Counted from the first letter of the stretch, positions 45,336 to 56,803 are shown. The stretch: DNA of 64,000 nucleotides from Collybiopsis luxurians FD-317 M1 (GCA_000827265.1 KN834787.1:1-64000), one strand, 5' to 3'. Made by a program: numbers and translations. The notes: generated by a model not told the origin, from the letters alone.

Positions 45336-46493
45336 ATGTCAAAAGAAGACGCGAAACAGTCTGGAATCACCTTATACACTGCGCCGACACCCAATGGATT
45401 CAAGGTTGCTGTATTTATGGAGGAGCTGAGAGGTGCTTATGGATTGGATTACGAGTGCGTTTTTGCTCGTCAAAAACAAAAAAAAAAGGTGTTCATGACT
45501 GATACACGTGTTCGGCTCCAGAGTTCGGGCAATGGACATGCCACACGCAGAACACAAAGTTTGTATCCCCTTTGCTATGAGGTTCGTTTACTTACGCGAA
45601 GACTTTCTAGGAACCTTGGTTCATTGCACTCAACCCCAATGGGCGCATCCCTGTCATTGTCGACCGCAACCGGAACGACTTCGCGGTCTTCGAGACTGCT
45701 GCAATTTTACTGTATCTCCAAGAGCATTACGATCCGGAGAACAAGTTTGGATGGGATCCGAAAGAGAGTCCGGATGAATATAGCGAGATGTTGCAGTGGT
45801 TGTTCTTTGCGGTTCGTTTTGTGCTTTCACTTTTATGAGAAGACACTGACAACAGTTCGGGCCCGTGCTTGATGCTTTTTCTACATAGCATGGTGGCGTG
45901 GGACCTATGCAGGGACAATGTAGGCCATTCTTGATAAAGCTTTTCCCGCATCGTTGATTGTTTTCCTTCCGGACCAAAGTGATGCACTTCCGCAATGCAG
46001 CTCCCGAAAAAATTCTCTATGGCATTGATCGTTAGTCTCCTCAAAAACTCTTGCTTATTCTTTTGATTCTTAGCAACTCGCTTTCGTTTCAGGATACATA
46101 AACGAAGTCAAGCGTCTCTATGGCGTACTTGATATCCGCTTAGGTCAAGATCGGGATTACCTTGCTGGACTTGGAAAGGGCAAGTATTCTATCGCAGATA
46201 TGAATGTCTTGCCTTGGTTAGTCAATCTGTTTCTTCTGATTCTGGGTACAAGTCTAGCATCCTTCTGACCTCACGCTAGGCTTCGCATTCGTGAATATGC
46301 TGGCATTCCTTCGTTAGATGAGTGGCCGAATGTCAAGGTTCGTCATTGTGACTTTGAATACAGTACAAAGGTGCTGAGATTTTTTTTTCCCTTGCAGAGG
46401 TGGTGCGAGACCAGCCTATCTCGCCCGACTTGGGAGATTGCGGGTAATGTTGGTCGTGCCAAGTCGACTGCTGCACTGTATCGTGTCGAGTGA
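45336..46493 (+). CDS. URE2-like glutathione S-transferase, with possible mitochondrial leader
   Basis: Eight exons: 45336-45454, 45522-45558, 45611-45811, 45889-45919, 45980-46030, 46093-46216, 46280-46337, 46398-46493, giving 238 residues. The N-terminal thioredoxin-like fold reads [39 protein letters not shown] and [14 protein letters not shown]. The C-terminal helical domain has [29 protein letters not shown] and [10 protein letters not shown]. This is the Ure2p/GTT-type GST signature, enzymes that conjugate glutathione to electrophiles. The frame is open upstream to an ATG at 45189, which would add 49 residues rich in Arg, Ser, Leu and Pro (RYLWNLRSLVPLSTSSSS), typical of a mitochondrial presequence. 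Alternative starts could give dual targeting. An extra 3' intron (GA|GTGAGT at 46489) is possible. Confidence 0.85.
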
Positions 46494-47249
46494 GTAGAAG
46501 GATTATGTGCGTTTAATATTTCCAGCTTTTCTAACCAGTTTTTTTTAAAAGGAAGAAGTAGAAGCAGTAGCTGGTGAAGGGGGTAGCAGATGGCTTGAAA
46601 TTGATGGCTGGTATGAGTAGATAAAATTAGACGCATTGAAGTTTCTTTGCTACCAGCAGCTTCTGCCTATGTTAAACTCTTTTGAACCACACATCTGCAC
46701 CCTCTCGGGTCGCTTCCCAGGAGCTACCGTTGGGGATTCTGGTTGTGTCAATGATATTCCGGCGCCCCGAAATCCACCTGCGATACTTAAATCTACTACG
46801 TTTGACCTGCAGTTGCGATGGAACTTTGAGTGCTCGTCGCATTAGCTGGAATGGACAGTTATAACCTCCCGCTGGTGGATCGAGGCTGCCCAGAACGGCT
46901 GATTAAGGTCATTTATTGTTTCCTTTATGTTTGTAGACCATCAGCTGGAGATACTAGCAAGGAAGTAGTAGTGCTTACCCGACTTTCGTGCACAGCCTTG
47001 GGCTGGAGCCGGCACATCACTATTCATAGTAGTCTTCTCTTTGTCAGAAATCTTGACACATCAGAACCCTGCACAGGACCATTTGCAATTTTTTTTTTAC
47101 AGTTTTCTGGACTTTTTTGGACCAGAATTTTACTAGTTCAGGGACTGATATGACACACAATGCAAGGGGGTTTTGGTTCAGTTCAAAGGTGCCAATGACA
47201 GGTGACTGAACATCCTTTCAAAACAATACAGTATTCTTACTCTTACTCT
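46494..47249. other. Intergenic, no gene seen
   Basis: No supported coding sequence. T-rich tracts around 47090-47115. Confidence 0.35.
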
Positions 47250-47371
47250 GTAGGACAGATTTATGGTTTGAAATGGATAAATTAGTCTTATTAAAAAAAT
47301 CAGAAAATTTTGCTCCTTCCCAATAAGGCTAATCTATTCATTTCAGGACATGAATCTGTCCTACGGAATTT
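47250..47371. repeat. Inverted repeat with arms of about 43 nt
   Basis: GTAGGACAGATTTATG ... GTCTTATT (about 47250-47292) is reverse complementary, with several mismatches, to AATAAGGCTAATCTATTC ... CTGTCCTAC (about 47322-47371). The loop is about 30 nt. It may be part of the same composite foldback region as the next element. Confidence 0.55.
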
Positions 47372-47401
47372 TTTGCAAAGGTGGTGTGTTGAAAGCTACT
47401 G

Positions 47402-47814
47402 TACCATTTCATTCAATTCGACGGTCACATGTCACTTCGGCCCGTTTCGAAATGACTTTTGGTTGATTTTTTTTAGTCAAATTTTATTCTATTTCCAAGC
47501 ACCAGTTATTGCTTTGGCAACCAAATTTTTAATGATGATTATCTGATTAGCAGCAGCAAGCTCTGGCGGAAGCTTGTCCTCTGCCTGTATTGTTGGAAGT
47601 AGAAAGAATACAATCCCCACTGTCAGCAAATCCAACAAAAACAAAAAGATCTGCAATCGTTGCGGATGTGCTAGCACAGCAACTGAGGATGAGCAGCTGG
47701 GCTGTTACTACTAAGTGTCAATTTTTTTTGGACATCACAGGTCACTCTCAAATGTGTCGAAACCAAAAATTTCGACACCTGGTCACAGGTCATATGGAAT
47801 TGAATGAAATGGTA
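47402..47814. mobile_element. Small inverted-repeat element (MITE-like), 413 bp
   Basis: TACCATTTCATTCAATTC at 47402-47419 is repeated as its exact reverse complement at 47797-47814. Subterminal words also mirror each other (GGTCACATGTCAC on the left, CTGGTCACAGGTCATATG on the right). GTGTCGAAA and TTTCGACAC (47753-47778) form a further internal hairpin. A target duplication is not clear, so the superfamily cannot be assigned. No transposase inside. Confidence 0.6.
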
Positions 47815-48767
47815 TAATATTATGCAACCTCGGTCCGATTTTGATTAGATTGGGTCAAAATTGTGTAAAATTCATTGTCTGACAGGCAGCTCCGTTAGTT
47901 CGCCAGGAACTCTTTTGTCTCATTGACCAACTGAAAGAGGTGGCAAGGCGATGACAACTTGGTCAGCAGAGCCCAAAGGCTAAAGTTTTGAGGGCCATCT
48001 ATCCATCTATGGCCGCTGTTCCTGTTCATGTCATCACCTAGGCTCGTTCCCAGGTGAACCAGCCTGTCTATGAAGCTGAGGACCTGCTGATAGACAGACG
48101 GACCTAGTTTCTTTACGTTGGTTTCTATTTCTGTTCTTCGTTCCTTGCCTTCATGAAACTGATTACATCGATTAATAATGGGTCGGCGCGCGCAGATTTG
48201 TGCTACTTAGATGATGCTGCTGAATGGGCTATGAGGATCTAGTCTGCGGTTCTGCGTTGATTGTCCGTCAGTACAGATTCAGTTTGGGTTCCTTTATTTG
48301 TTGTTCGGAGCGGTTATGTTGACAGCGGGACGACTGTTTGTTTGGCTGAAGCCTCGGCTGAAGGTGACATACTAATCATCTTTCTGTGTCATTGTTTTGT
48401 TCATTTACAGCTACCATCAATGATAAGTATTAGGATATACTTGCTCCTAATCTCTAAGAGAGAGAGAGTGAGAGAGAGTGTGTGAGGACACATACAGGCT
48501 CTATCTGTGAGAGTTTTGAATTGTAAAATTTTGCCGTCTATATTTTGAGGATCGTTCCGGATCTTGACATATATGGACTGGCATTTATCGTTTACTGGAA
48601 TCCGTGATGGCTGCGGGATGTCGAAATTTTGTTTCATGATAGGCGATCGTTTTTGTTGATGAGACTAAGTAAGCCATCACAAACTTTGTTCCTTTTCCCT
48701 TTAACAATCATAATTTAATACCCATTAGGCCTCATTGGGAAGATCGTGGATAGTACGCTTGTATAGA
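47815..48767. other. Intergenic, no gene seen
   Basis: Contains a short GA-rich tract (48458-48486, AGAGAGAGAGTGAGAGAGAG) and the upstream region of the membrane-protein gene. No coding feature supported. Confidence 0.4.
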
Positions 48768-50210
48768 ATGGCCGTACCGCTGCGCTCAGGCTTAAATAAA
48801 GCCCGAGATGTGAGCCATTACAAGATAACCCCATCAGTAGAAACTAGTACTAGCATCGACGCTATACCTATGACGCCGGAAGAGAGACAGACAATCACCT
48901 CCTATGGAACTTACATCTACCACAACAGCGTAAATGCAATAATGACGGTAGCCGGCTATGGTATGTATGGTCTACAAACTTCTCTATTCCACAAACCAGC
49001 TGAAAATGGATTCCTTTCTTTAGGTTTATCTATTCTAGGAATATTCATTGCTATTCAAATCCTAGTGTATGAGATTTCAGGGATTGCCTCTAAAATTTAA
49101 ACTCACTCATCTGCTTAATTGTGGCTCCTTAACAGAACCAAATCCTTGACCGTTTCACGGGTTGCGCTTCTTGCATGTCTTATCATGTCACTTATTGCCT
49201 TGACCGGTACTACCTTTTTCAGTGGTGCATTCCCACTCATACAAGTCCAATCCCTTTTTATTGAAATAAAACCCGGGGTCCAGGGAGCACTTGAGGCTCA
49301 AAACCAGGTAGAAAAGAAAAATCTTTTGCCACTGTATTATATACCGTCTTGGGCTATGACAGTTGCTGTGAGTTTGCCGTGCTCACTTATTGCTCAATGA
49401 CTGAATCCTGTTATCCAGGGGCTTTTGAGTGATGCTGTTGTAGTTTGGAGAGCATGGGTTTTGTTTCAACAGGAAAGGCTTTGGAAGGTCACCCTTGCCC
49501 TTCTCATGATTGTGAATATTGGTGTGCAGTAAATCCACCTAAAGATGACAACATCACTGAAACTTTTACATGGTACCATGTAGGAATCAATATTGCAGGT
49601 TGCATCTGGGATAGCATTGAGGTCACAATAACAGGATCTTCCAGTTCCTCAATTTTGGACTGGGTATCAGTTGCAGTTTCTCTAGTGGTAAATGTATTTG
49701 CAACAGGCTTGATTGCATGGAAGGCATGGTAAGTGGTCCAATTTCAAGCATAACTTATACCTAACTCTTGCAACTGCTAATGCCTCGCAGGAGCTACCAC
49801 CGCATTGTAGCAGATGCTGCAATCCGTAGAAGGACTAAAGTCGAGAACATGCTACTTTTGATGATTGAGTCCGGTGCTGTATATTGCATAATGCAGGTGG
49901 TCTTCATTGTGGCCTCTCTGCTAGATATATATGCACCTGTGAGTGGTTGGTTTGGGCAAATCCTTGGCATTATTGAGACCATGGCCCCAATTGCTACTGT
50001 GAGTCTTAATTCCTTTTTGCCTAAATTAATTTTCATGAATAGACTTAACAGGCATGGTATCCCATTGCGGTAATCACTTTGATCAACATGGGCCATTCCT
50101 CAGTAGTTGAGACTTTCCATATCAGGCAGACTACAGTAGGCACTGGCAGGGAAGGTCATATTTCAAGTATGACTGTCCACTCAAACACTGGAAGGACTCC
50201 TTTCCAATAA
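48768..50210 (+). CDS. Multi-pass orphan membrane protein (receptor-like family)
   Basis: Seven exons: 48768-48960, 49024-49066, 49136-49367, 49419-49521, 49599-49728, 49791-49998, 50052-50210, giving 355 residues. Membrane helices include SVNAIMTVAGYG-LSILGIF, RVALLACLIMSLIALTG, SDAVVVWRAWVLF, LALLMIVNIG, WVSVAVSLVVNVFATGLIAW, ENMLLLMIESGAVYCIMQVV and AWYPIAVITLINMG. The D-A-VVVWRAW, GLIAWKAW and LLLMIESG words typify a large Agaricomycete family of about seven helices with no assigned function. It differs from the DUF6533 gene 5 kb upstream. The start is uncertain (in-frame ATGs at 48735, 48768, 48870). I chose 48768, as family members have a short polar N-terminus. Confidence 0.8.
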
Positions 50211-51200
50211 TTTTTATTGGGAATCGCTGCGCACGTCATCTAGTGCTTATTTAAATATTCATGTATATAGTACTCTGTAGCACCTTACTAGCTCAAATTC
50301 CAAACTGTCCGCCAACTAATCTTCTTTCCGTGCATTTGTGGAAGATTGAGCCAACACCAGTTGTTTCATCTCAACACATACAATACATGTGCTTCTTACA
50401 TCTATGCCATTTATCTATCTGCTGTTATACGAGTATAGTTTAGAGACCATCCTCTACTATGGGTGGTAGAGTACGCCATCCCTAGTATTTGGCCAATTGG
50501 ACCCTACAAAATCCATGCCAAAATGGAACATGCGTGTTCGACTTTCATGACGTCCGACCCCGCTGTGGCCTTTCTCGTTCCGCTTCTTCAGCTCCTCAAA
50601 GTCCGAGTCCATCTACAGCCTCATTGAATGGGGTTGCATATGCAATTACCCTGGAGACAGCTTCTGCCCTCTTAAAATGCATAATTATAAGATAGGTGTG
50701 GATTCAAGGTAGCATTAGAGTCTCATCGTCCTACACCACGACTGTCATTTTTTCCAACGGAACAGAGAAGCCGTTTTCTCTTCGAATATGTGTCATCGAT
50801 GTGATCCCTTAGCCCCACGTATCAAGTGGCTGAACAAACAAAACGCCCTCTCATCGGGGCCGTTGAAGTGTCGTTCAAGATGTCTTTGACTCCTTGTCAG
50901 CCTTTGCATTGAACCTGACTTTGAAGGAAAGGGTGAATTGATGCTGTATGGTCGAGGTGGGGAGGATTCAGAGTAATAAATGCAGACAGGCCTACCTCCA
51001 CTGCAATTTCTCATTACAAAATGTTCAAAGGATATATGTACGACAATCTCTTCAAGTACCACGTATTGTAGACTCGCGAATATACAAAAGCGCTACTGTT
51101 ACTGACTCGAAGACACGGATAAAGATCATTAACACAGGGGCTTGAGTAAACTAGAAAATTGAATTTTCTCAGCAAGAACCTGTCAGAGCCCCTGATTGAT
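50211..51200. other. Intergenic, no gene seen
   Basis: Only short frames. The upstream copy of a 115-bp dispersed direct repeat begins at its right edge. Confidence 0.4.
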
Positions 51201-51314
51201 TAGCCCCTTCTCCGTTAGCAAGATACAATCAAAGCTGTAAGAATCAAGAACCCATCAGTTCTATATCTAGTGTCCAAGCAAGAGACACTTCAGATACAGG
51301 TGGTTGGCCAGTAG
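51201..51314. repeat. Dispersed direct repeat, copy 1
   Basis: From TTAGCCCCTTCTCCGTTAGC to GGTTGGCCAGTAG. It aligns with 56804-56918 in the same orientation with few differences, including the identical run CAAAGCTGTAAGAATCAAGA. The intervening 5.5 kb holds the pseudokinase gene and an NLR relic but no retrotransposon coding sequence, so the repeats may be solo long-terminal-repeat pieces. Confidence 0.75.
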
Positions 51315-51555
51315 TGAGGTGACTTTTTGTAATCTACAAAGTATGAAACCCACTTGTCCTCCTTCTGTGATTCATTTTCCTTAAGAATAATAGAATAATA
51401 CACTGGGATCATGGAAAGGGGCACGAGTGACCGTCAAGTGCCAGCCCACTTCCAAAGCAAGCGTCAAGTAGTATTAGGATAAGGTATAGACTCAGGGAGA
51501 TAACTACTTGCTATAAGACTTATCCAAAGGGATCCCACAGAGTGATGAATTGGGG

Positions 51556-54324
51556 TCAAGAGTGTACGAAAAAAGACTGAGGAAAATGAGTGTGGGGAAC
51601 AGGGTCATGGTATGGTGCAGTGCATGGCTGCTGTATAATGTCGAGAACATTTGGAGCATCGAAAGGTGAGGTTTGGGAAGCATAGATGCCATGGTTGGCA
51701 TTGAAACCAGTGCCGCCGCTGAAAGCACGATAATCATCACCTAGGGTAGATGATGTTATCCAGGGATTTTCTCACTTGGAACAAAGAGGATTAATCACCT
51801 ACCTAGAATAACCCAGTTGTGGGGGCGCGCAGATGGAAACGTTGCATAAAAGCGGCCATCGTCTTCCTTGAGGAACTGAGCAAAAGGGGTGAGGTTTGGA
51901 AATGAGTTTGATCTATCCTGCTGAAAGAAAGACAAAAATGAGAAAGAAGTAGACGGGCCATCCCCAAGACTTTGGCTTGACAAAGGCGTTGGCAGTAGTA
52001 TCTCTTGTGCTTCTGGATACTCCGGAAGATACTGGTCATCCTCACGGGGGTGAGTCCATGTATACATTGGCAGGTCTGTGCTGGTATCCACCTAGAACAA
52101 TCCATTTAACCGACACCCACTTTGCTTGAGAAAAATCCTGCACACATAGTTTGGAAGACTGTATTCACGATATCGTTCGATCCGCCCATGAGGAAGAGAA
52201 AGATTGCGGATGCTCGAAGATGTTGTAGATGTACCTTCATTGGTAGGCAAGTTGAGTTCAGATGAATCAATTCTTGATCTGCTTGTTTCGATTGACAATG
52301 AGTGTGCCATATCTGTGCTTTCACTCAATCTGATGTTTTCCATCCAGGATTCTACTGCTGCAGCATTCTGGGAGCGAGTTGCTATGCAGAGAGCCTAGCA
52401 CTTCAGCTTTCGGAATTGTGTGCATTACAAGAGCGTCACGTACTGATTGTTCTCCCTGATGACGAGATCCCGCCACCAGGGTTAGCAGACCGAAGGCTGC
52501 CGATAGATACCATCAATAATGAACGGTCACAATATATTTTATGCAGCTTACTCTTCAGCTGTGACTAATATCCCTACCACTTCGCCACATAATGAGCAAA
52601 TTTCATTGATTGATGGTTGTTTAAAAACCAGAATGGCATTCTGAACAGCATCTGGAGTAAAAGTAATTTCTTCCCGACGGTATTTTTTGCATGTATGTGC
52701 AGCAGCTGATTTTCTTTGCCCAGATCGACGAGGAAGATTAATCAACAGCTGTTTTTCAGTTTGATCAAGAGGTAAAATTGAGTGTAATATATCTTCATAT
52801 GTTTCCAATACGCCAGACAGTGATGGATTCAGGCCAAGAGATGTCCAACTTATTTCTCGTCTGCAAGTAATACTTTCTAAATTGCTGGTTGCAGTGGGAT
52901 TGACAACACTAGAAGGTCCGATATTGGCCCTCGAATTTGTCTCCTGTTGCCCTGAGGTTGTATTAGATTCAATTTGCAAATCATCATTATTGTTGCGGTC
53001 GAGTTTCTCTTCTGCGCCATATGTTGGGAAGTGAAAATTCAGCAAGTAAAGAAGCAACTCACTGTAAATTATGTGGTTCGCATCATTGAAGAGCTGCGCA
53101 TAATGTGTCAGCAGAATGCCCACTTAGGAAGCAATAAATGCAACCTTTGTTATGAAAGAGTTAAACACTGCAAAATCATCCTTTCCCTGATGAACATCTC
53201 CGGCATCATTTTCTTCAAGCCATGACGGTTGGACAAAGTCATTCACTTCATGCCTTTGTTCAGTCTGCTCGTATGGAGTGAAAGCAATCGCTGTCTTCCC
53301 ATGACTATCTGAAAATGCATCAAAGCTCTGCTGGTTTTGAGTACCATGTAAGAGTTCTTGTCCAGTGTACTTACTTCAATTCCAAATGTAGCTAGGGAAA
53401 GATTCGGGCTGATTTTGGATAGAAAGTCAAAACCAGACTATGGTCAAATTTTTGAGATAATGAATCATTGAGGGGGACAAAAATAGGACTATACTGCAAT
53501 TCCATAGACCTAATGTAATGTCAACTAGGAGCATTATTACCAAATGAAGATTGGCAGTACAATCTGGGTTCCAAACATTGTTGTTTCCCTATCTCCCTGT
53601 GTGAGTCCCGAGGCAATTAAGCAATTTGTACTCTTTTGTTGAGCTGCGGATAGTTCAAAATGCTGTTACCCAAGATGAAGAACATTATAGATACCTGCGT
53701 CAAACAATATGTAATGAGCTCCGCTTTCTTCAGAAGATGTCCCTACAATATTGAGCAGATTTGGGTTGCTAAGGCGAATATCAGAGTTAAAAGTATTAAC
53801 ATCTTTGAAACACTTACATCAAACGTTGAGCATAATCGATGGTTGATTGCCAGATCTACATAGCTCAAAGAGGCATTAGTAAACAACCTTTCGAGAGTCA
53901 TGCCTTCACCTCGCACCTGTCTTGCTCTACATCCCATGAATGTCTGGATAATTACGTTGTTCTGTTCACCCTTGTGCTCGCAATACTCGGCCTGACCGAA
54001 GCTGAAAATCCATTCGTCCCGCCTCCTGAGGTTATCTTGAGAGCGAACAAGATGTCGAGGGATCTTTTATTGCCTAAGACCAATCAAGCGCTTGAAGTGG
54101 TTATCTGCTTACCTTGGGAATGCCGTGTGAGTCAGCTTCAGCTTCCGAACGATGTCTCTCTAGGCTAATCTTGGCAAAGCGCTCTGGAGTGAATGAGAAA
54201 TTTTATGGTATGCACCTCTCGGACGCAATCCAGTATTGAAAACTCCACCGTATATTTTAACATTGCGAGAACCTGCAAAAAGCGACGTTCTGGAGGTAGT
54301 ATCTTTGTTAGTCTGCGAGCTCAT
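51556..54324 (-). CDS. Pseudokinase-like protein with N-terminal GGVFN motif
   Basis: At least 11 exons are readable: 54324-54216, 54183-54113, 54063-53917, 53855-53818, 53768-53695, 53643-53561, 53509-53495 (15 nt), 53437-53375, 53330-53145, 53093-53063, 53011 to about 52580. Further 3' segments lie near 52380-52110, 52090-51800 and 51740-51556, with less certain joins. Exon 1 carries the motif (FAGSRNVKIYGGVFNTG) and ends in phase 1, as in both NLRs. A kinase-like fold follows: YAQRLINPNLLNIVG, AHYILFDA, CLIASGLTQGDRE, GFDFLSKISPNLSLATFGIE, then FDAFSDSHGKTAIAF. No HRD or DFG motif is present, so it is probably a pseudokinase of a family common in Agaricomycetes. The long C-terminal part, with a C-x-x-C near 52610, is unrecognised. 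Confidence 0.6.
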
Positions 54325-54844
54325 TCTCTGTTAACTAGAGACTTACCCCCGGATTGTCTACAACACAGCGATATAAATCAACGCACTGGAATAGTATCTA
54401 AAAAGCATAGGCTTACTGAGTTGCCCTGGATGAAATATGGTCTTGGTCGATTGTTTCGCCTTGGGAGACGATGGGGAGCCATAATTCCTACTCAATATTG
54501 TTGTGTCAAAAAATGTAAGGCAGTTAGCGACGTCAAGATGAAAGGAGTGCAAACTGCAGTACTTCACAACAACGTGATCAATGTCCAGTGACTGAAGAAC
54601 TACAATAACGTGAGAATCGTGTTATGTAAAAGGAACTCATAAACTTAAGTACCGTACTTATTAGGGCCCCGGCCGTCAAGTAGGGCCCGGCTCAGAATTT
54701 TGATGACCCCTGGCCGGGGCCTTTGAGCCAGAGCCCAGTCCGCGCATTACTAGATACTGTCAGATTTTGTCCAGAGCCAAGAACAGGCCCTTGCTCGAGT
54801 CCTCCGAAACCTTGGAGTTGTAGTCTTATTTTGGGAGAAGAGAT
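54325..54844. other. Head-to-head spacer
   Basis: Upstream region of the pseudokinase gene, opposite the NLR relic. GGGCCCCGGCCGTC and GGCCGGGGCC words at 54664-54721 form a GC-rich inverted repeat. Confidence 0.4.
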
Positions 54845-56150
54845 ATGGGAAGTATGATAATCCGATGCTCTTTATGCTTCTCGAAATTCCCCTTGGCAAA
54901 GTTTGGGCAATTTTATCAGGAGCTCATTTTCTCTTTCATGTTGTTTCAAGAACCTTCTCCCTCTGGTTCAGAGTTCCAATTTTGTCACGCATCATTTACA
55001 GATTTCTTACTTTACAAGTCCGGAATGAAATGAAGGAATCGTCTTGCAATGAAGTTGTCCTTTTTCCCACGTTTCTCACACTCTTTTTTTTTGCCGTTTG
55101 TATGCAGGTTTTATCCCCTTATACAGATCTGTCACTTTTGTGACATTTGTTGTGTTATGCATGATCTTTTCAACTACCATCATCTCCGCTTTCCTTGCTT
55201 TCATCTCTGTACCTTTGCTCTGTCCCTTTTTTTGAGCTCTTGCTGTCTTTCAGTCAATGTACTTCTCATGATTTTAACACCTTCAATCTTCCTTTCTGTT
55301 TTCCTTTTTTTTTTAATTTTTTTAATTTTTTCCCCTCCTGGTTCCGATTGAGTGAGATTAGTCATATGTAACACCTCAGTGCCGGCATGTGCAATCGCTG
55401 CTAATNNNNNNNNNNNNNNNNNNNNNNNNNNNNNNNNNNNNNNNNNNNNNNNNNNNNNNNNNNNNNNNNNNNNNNNNNNNNNNNNNNNNNNNNNNNNNNN
55501 NNNNNNNNNNNNNNNNNNNNNNNNNNNNNNNNNNNNNNNNNNNNNNNNNNNNNNNNNNNNNNNNNNNNNNNNNNNNNNNNNNNNNNNNNNNNNNNNNNNN
55601 NNNNNNNNNNNNNNNNNNNNNNNNNNNNNNNNNNNNNNNNNGGGAAGGCTTGCTGAGTTGAGTGAGCACTGAGCTTAGCATTCAGACAAGTGACAAGGTA
55701 AAGGTGTTGATTTAAAAAGGTTACCCTAGTTCTACATACTTGCTGGCTTAAATAGTAGTACGAGGGTTATGTAATGGAGAACTAAAAGGAGTTATTGATA
55801 AGATAAAGAAGGAGATGAGCAAGTGAATGGTAAGTGAGCGGGAAGTAAGTAATGTAACAACGAAGATCATGACACGCCGCTACAATATGTCAGATATGTT
55901 CTACTCAAAAAAATACCTACTTGCAAGTTTGTCTCATTATACATGTCCGGACTCGTACATGCCACGCGCGAAGCGCGATGGCCCATCCCACAAGTTTATG
56001 ATGACTATCTGGCGCAATCCTGCCTGGATCTGCTGCTTCCCGATGGCCGTCGTGATACTGATTGGATGCCCCAAGCTCAATGGTATGCTTTGGACTATTG
56101 GAGTTGCCATTGCATAAGTTCTGGAGGCCACAGTTTGACGTACGCGCTGG
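54845..56150 (+). pseudogene. NLR relic (third NACHT gene, degraded)
   Basis: LEIPLGKVWAILSGAHFLF at about 54877-54935, then, in another frame, EFQFCHASFTDFLLYKSG (about 54972-55027), match the late block of NLR-A and NLR-H (ILSIPSGILHATLSGLHSVF, FCHASFTDFLLDPK). Beyond the gap, YDDYLAQSCLDLLLP and WYALDYWSCHC (about 55999-56115) match the next conserved block (DDLAQCCLDVIF, HWSYHVQ). The frameshift and the lack of any NTPase sequence upstream show that it is dead. About 0.7 kb of unrelated or lost sequence plus 236 N separate the blocks. Confidence 0.65.
55406..55641. other. Assembly gap (236 N)
   Basis: A run of N. Any reading frame across it is artificial. Confidence 1.
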
Positions 56151-56803
56151 CTTGAGTAAGGCGGTGCGATCACCAGGATGGTGTAACATGGGGGGTCAAG
56201 TGATATCAGCTTCTCTTGGAAATTTATAACAGAATTTCTCAACGAAGTTGATCAGGTTTAGTTTGAAATGCCGGGTTGTGAATCTTCACATTGCTCTAGG
56301 GAAAGAAAGCTCTCATAGACAGTATCTTAGAATGAAGATGATCCACTATAAATTATTATTCTATAATGTAATGGCGAAAGGATTTTTCATGAGTGTCACT
56401 TACAATGACCACAAATAGGGCATAATTCCCATGATGTTCATGATGTTAACGCTTGGGATACAATAGGATACTTACCCATTTGCTCTTGGAATAAGTGCTT
56501 ACTTGCGAATGATGATTCCTTTACTGTATTGTACTACCTTCGCGCTTGAATGACTGGTAGCCATGCTTCTGGTAGTATCAGACAGCCAACGATTTACGCC
56601 AGGGGAGCTCAGAGAAAGGGAAGACGCGTGACATCATGAAAATCGCGTATTTCACGCGTACGCATACTTATGCCTCCGCAAGGATCGTACCTTATATGCA
56701 CAACTATATTGAGCAACTTCTGCCACTGAGACGTTGATGAAAATAAGATATTGAAACAGGGGGGATGAGTTAATCAAAAATTACTGCCAGTAAAACCCTT
56801 AAT
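56151..56803. other. Intergenic, no gene seen
   Basis: No supported coding sequence. ACGCGTGA at about 56624 and TTCACGCGTA at about 56652 form an imperfect inverted pair. Confidence 0.4.

Noticed and set aside
55352..55681. Frames spanning the N run
   Set aside because: They exist only because N is read as an unknown residue.
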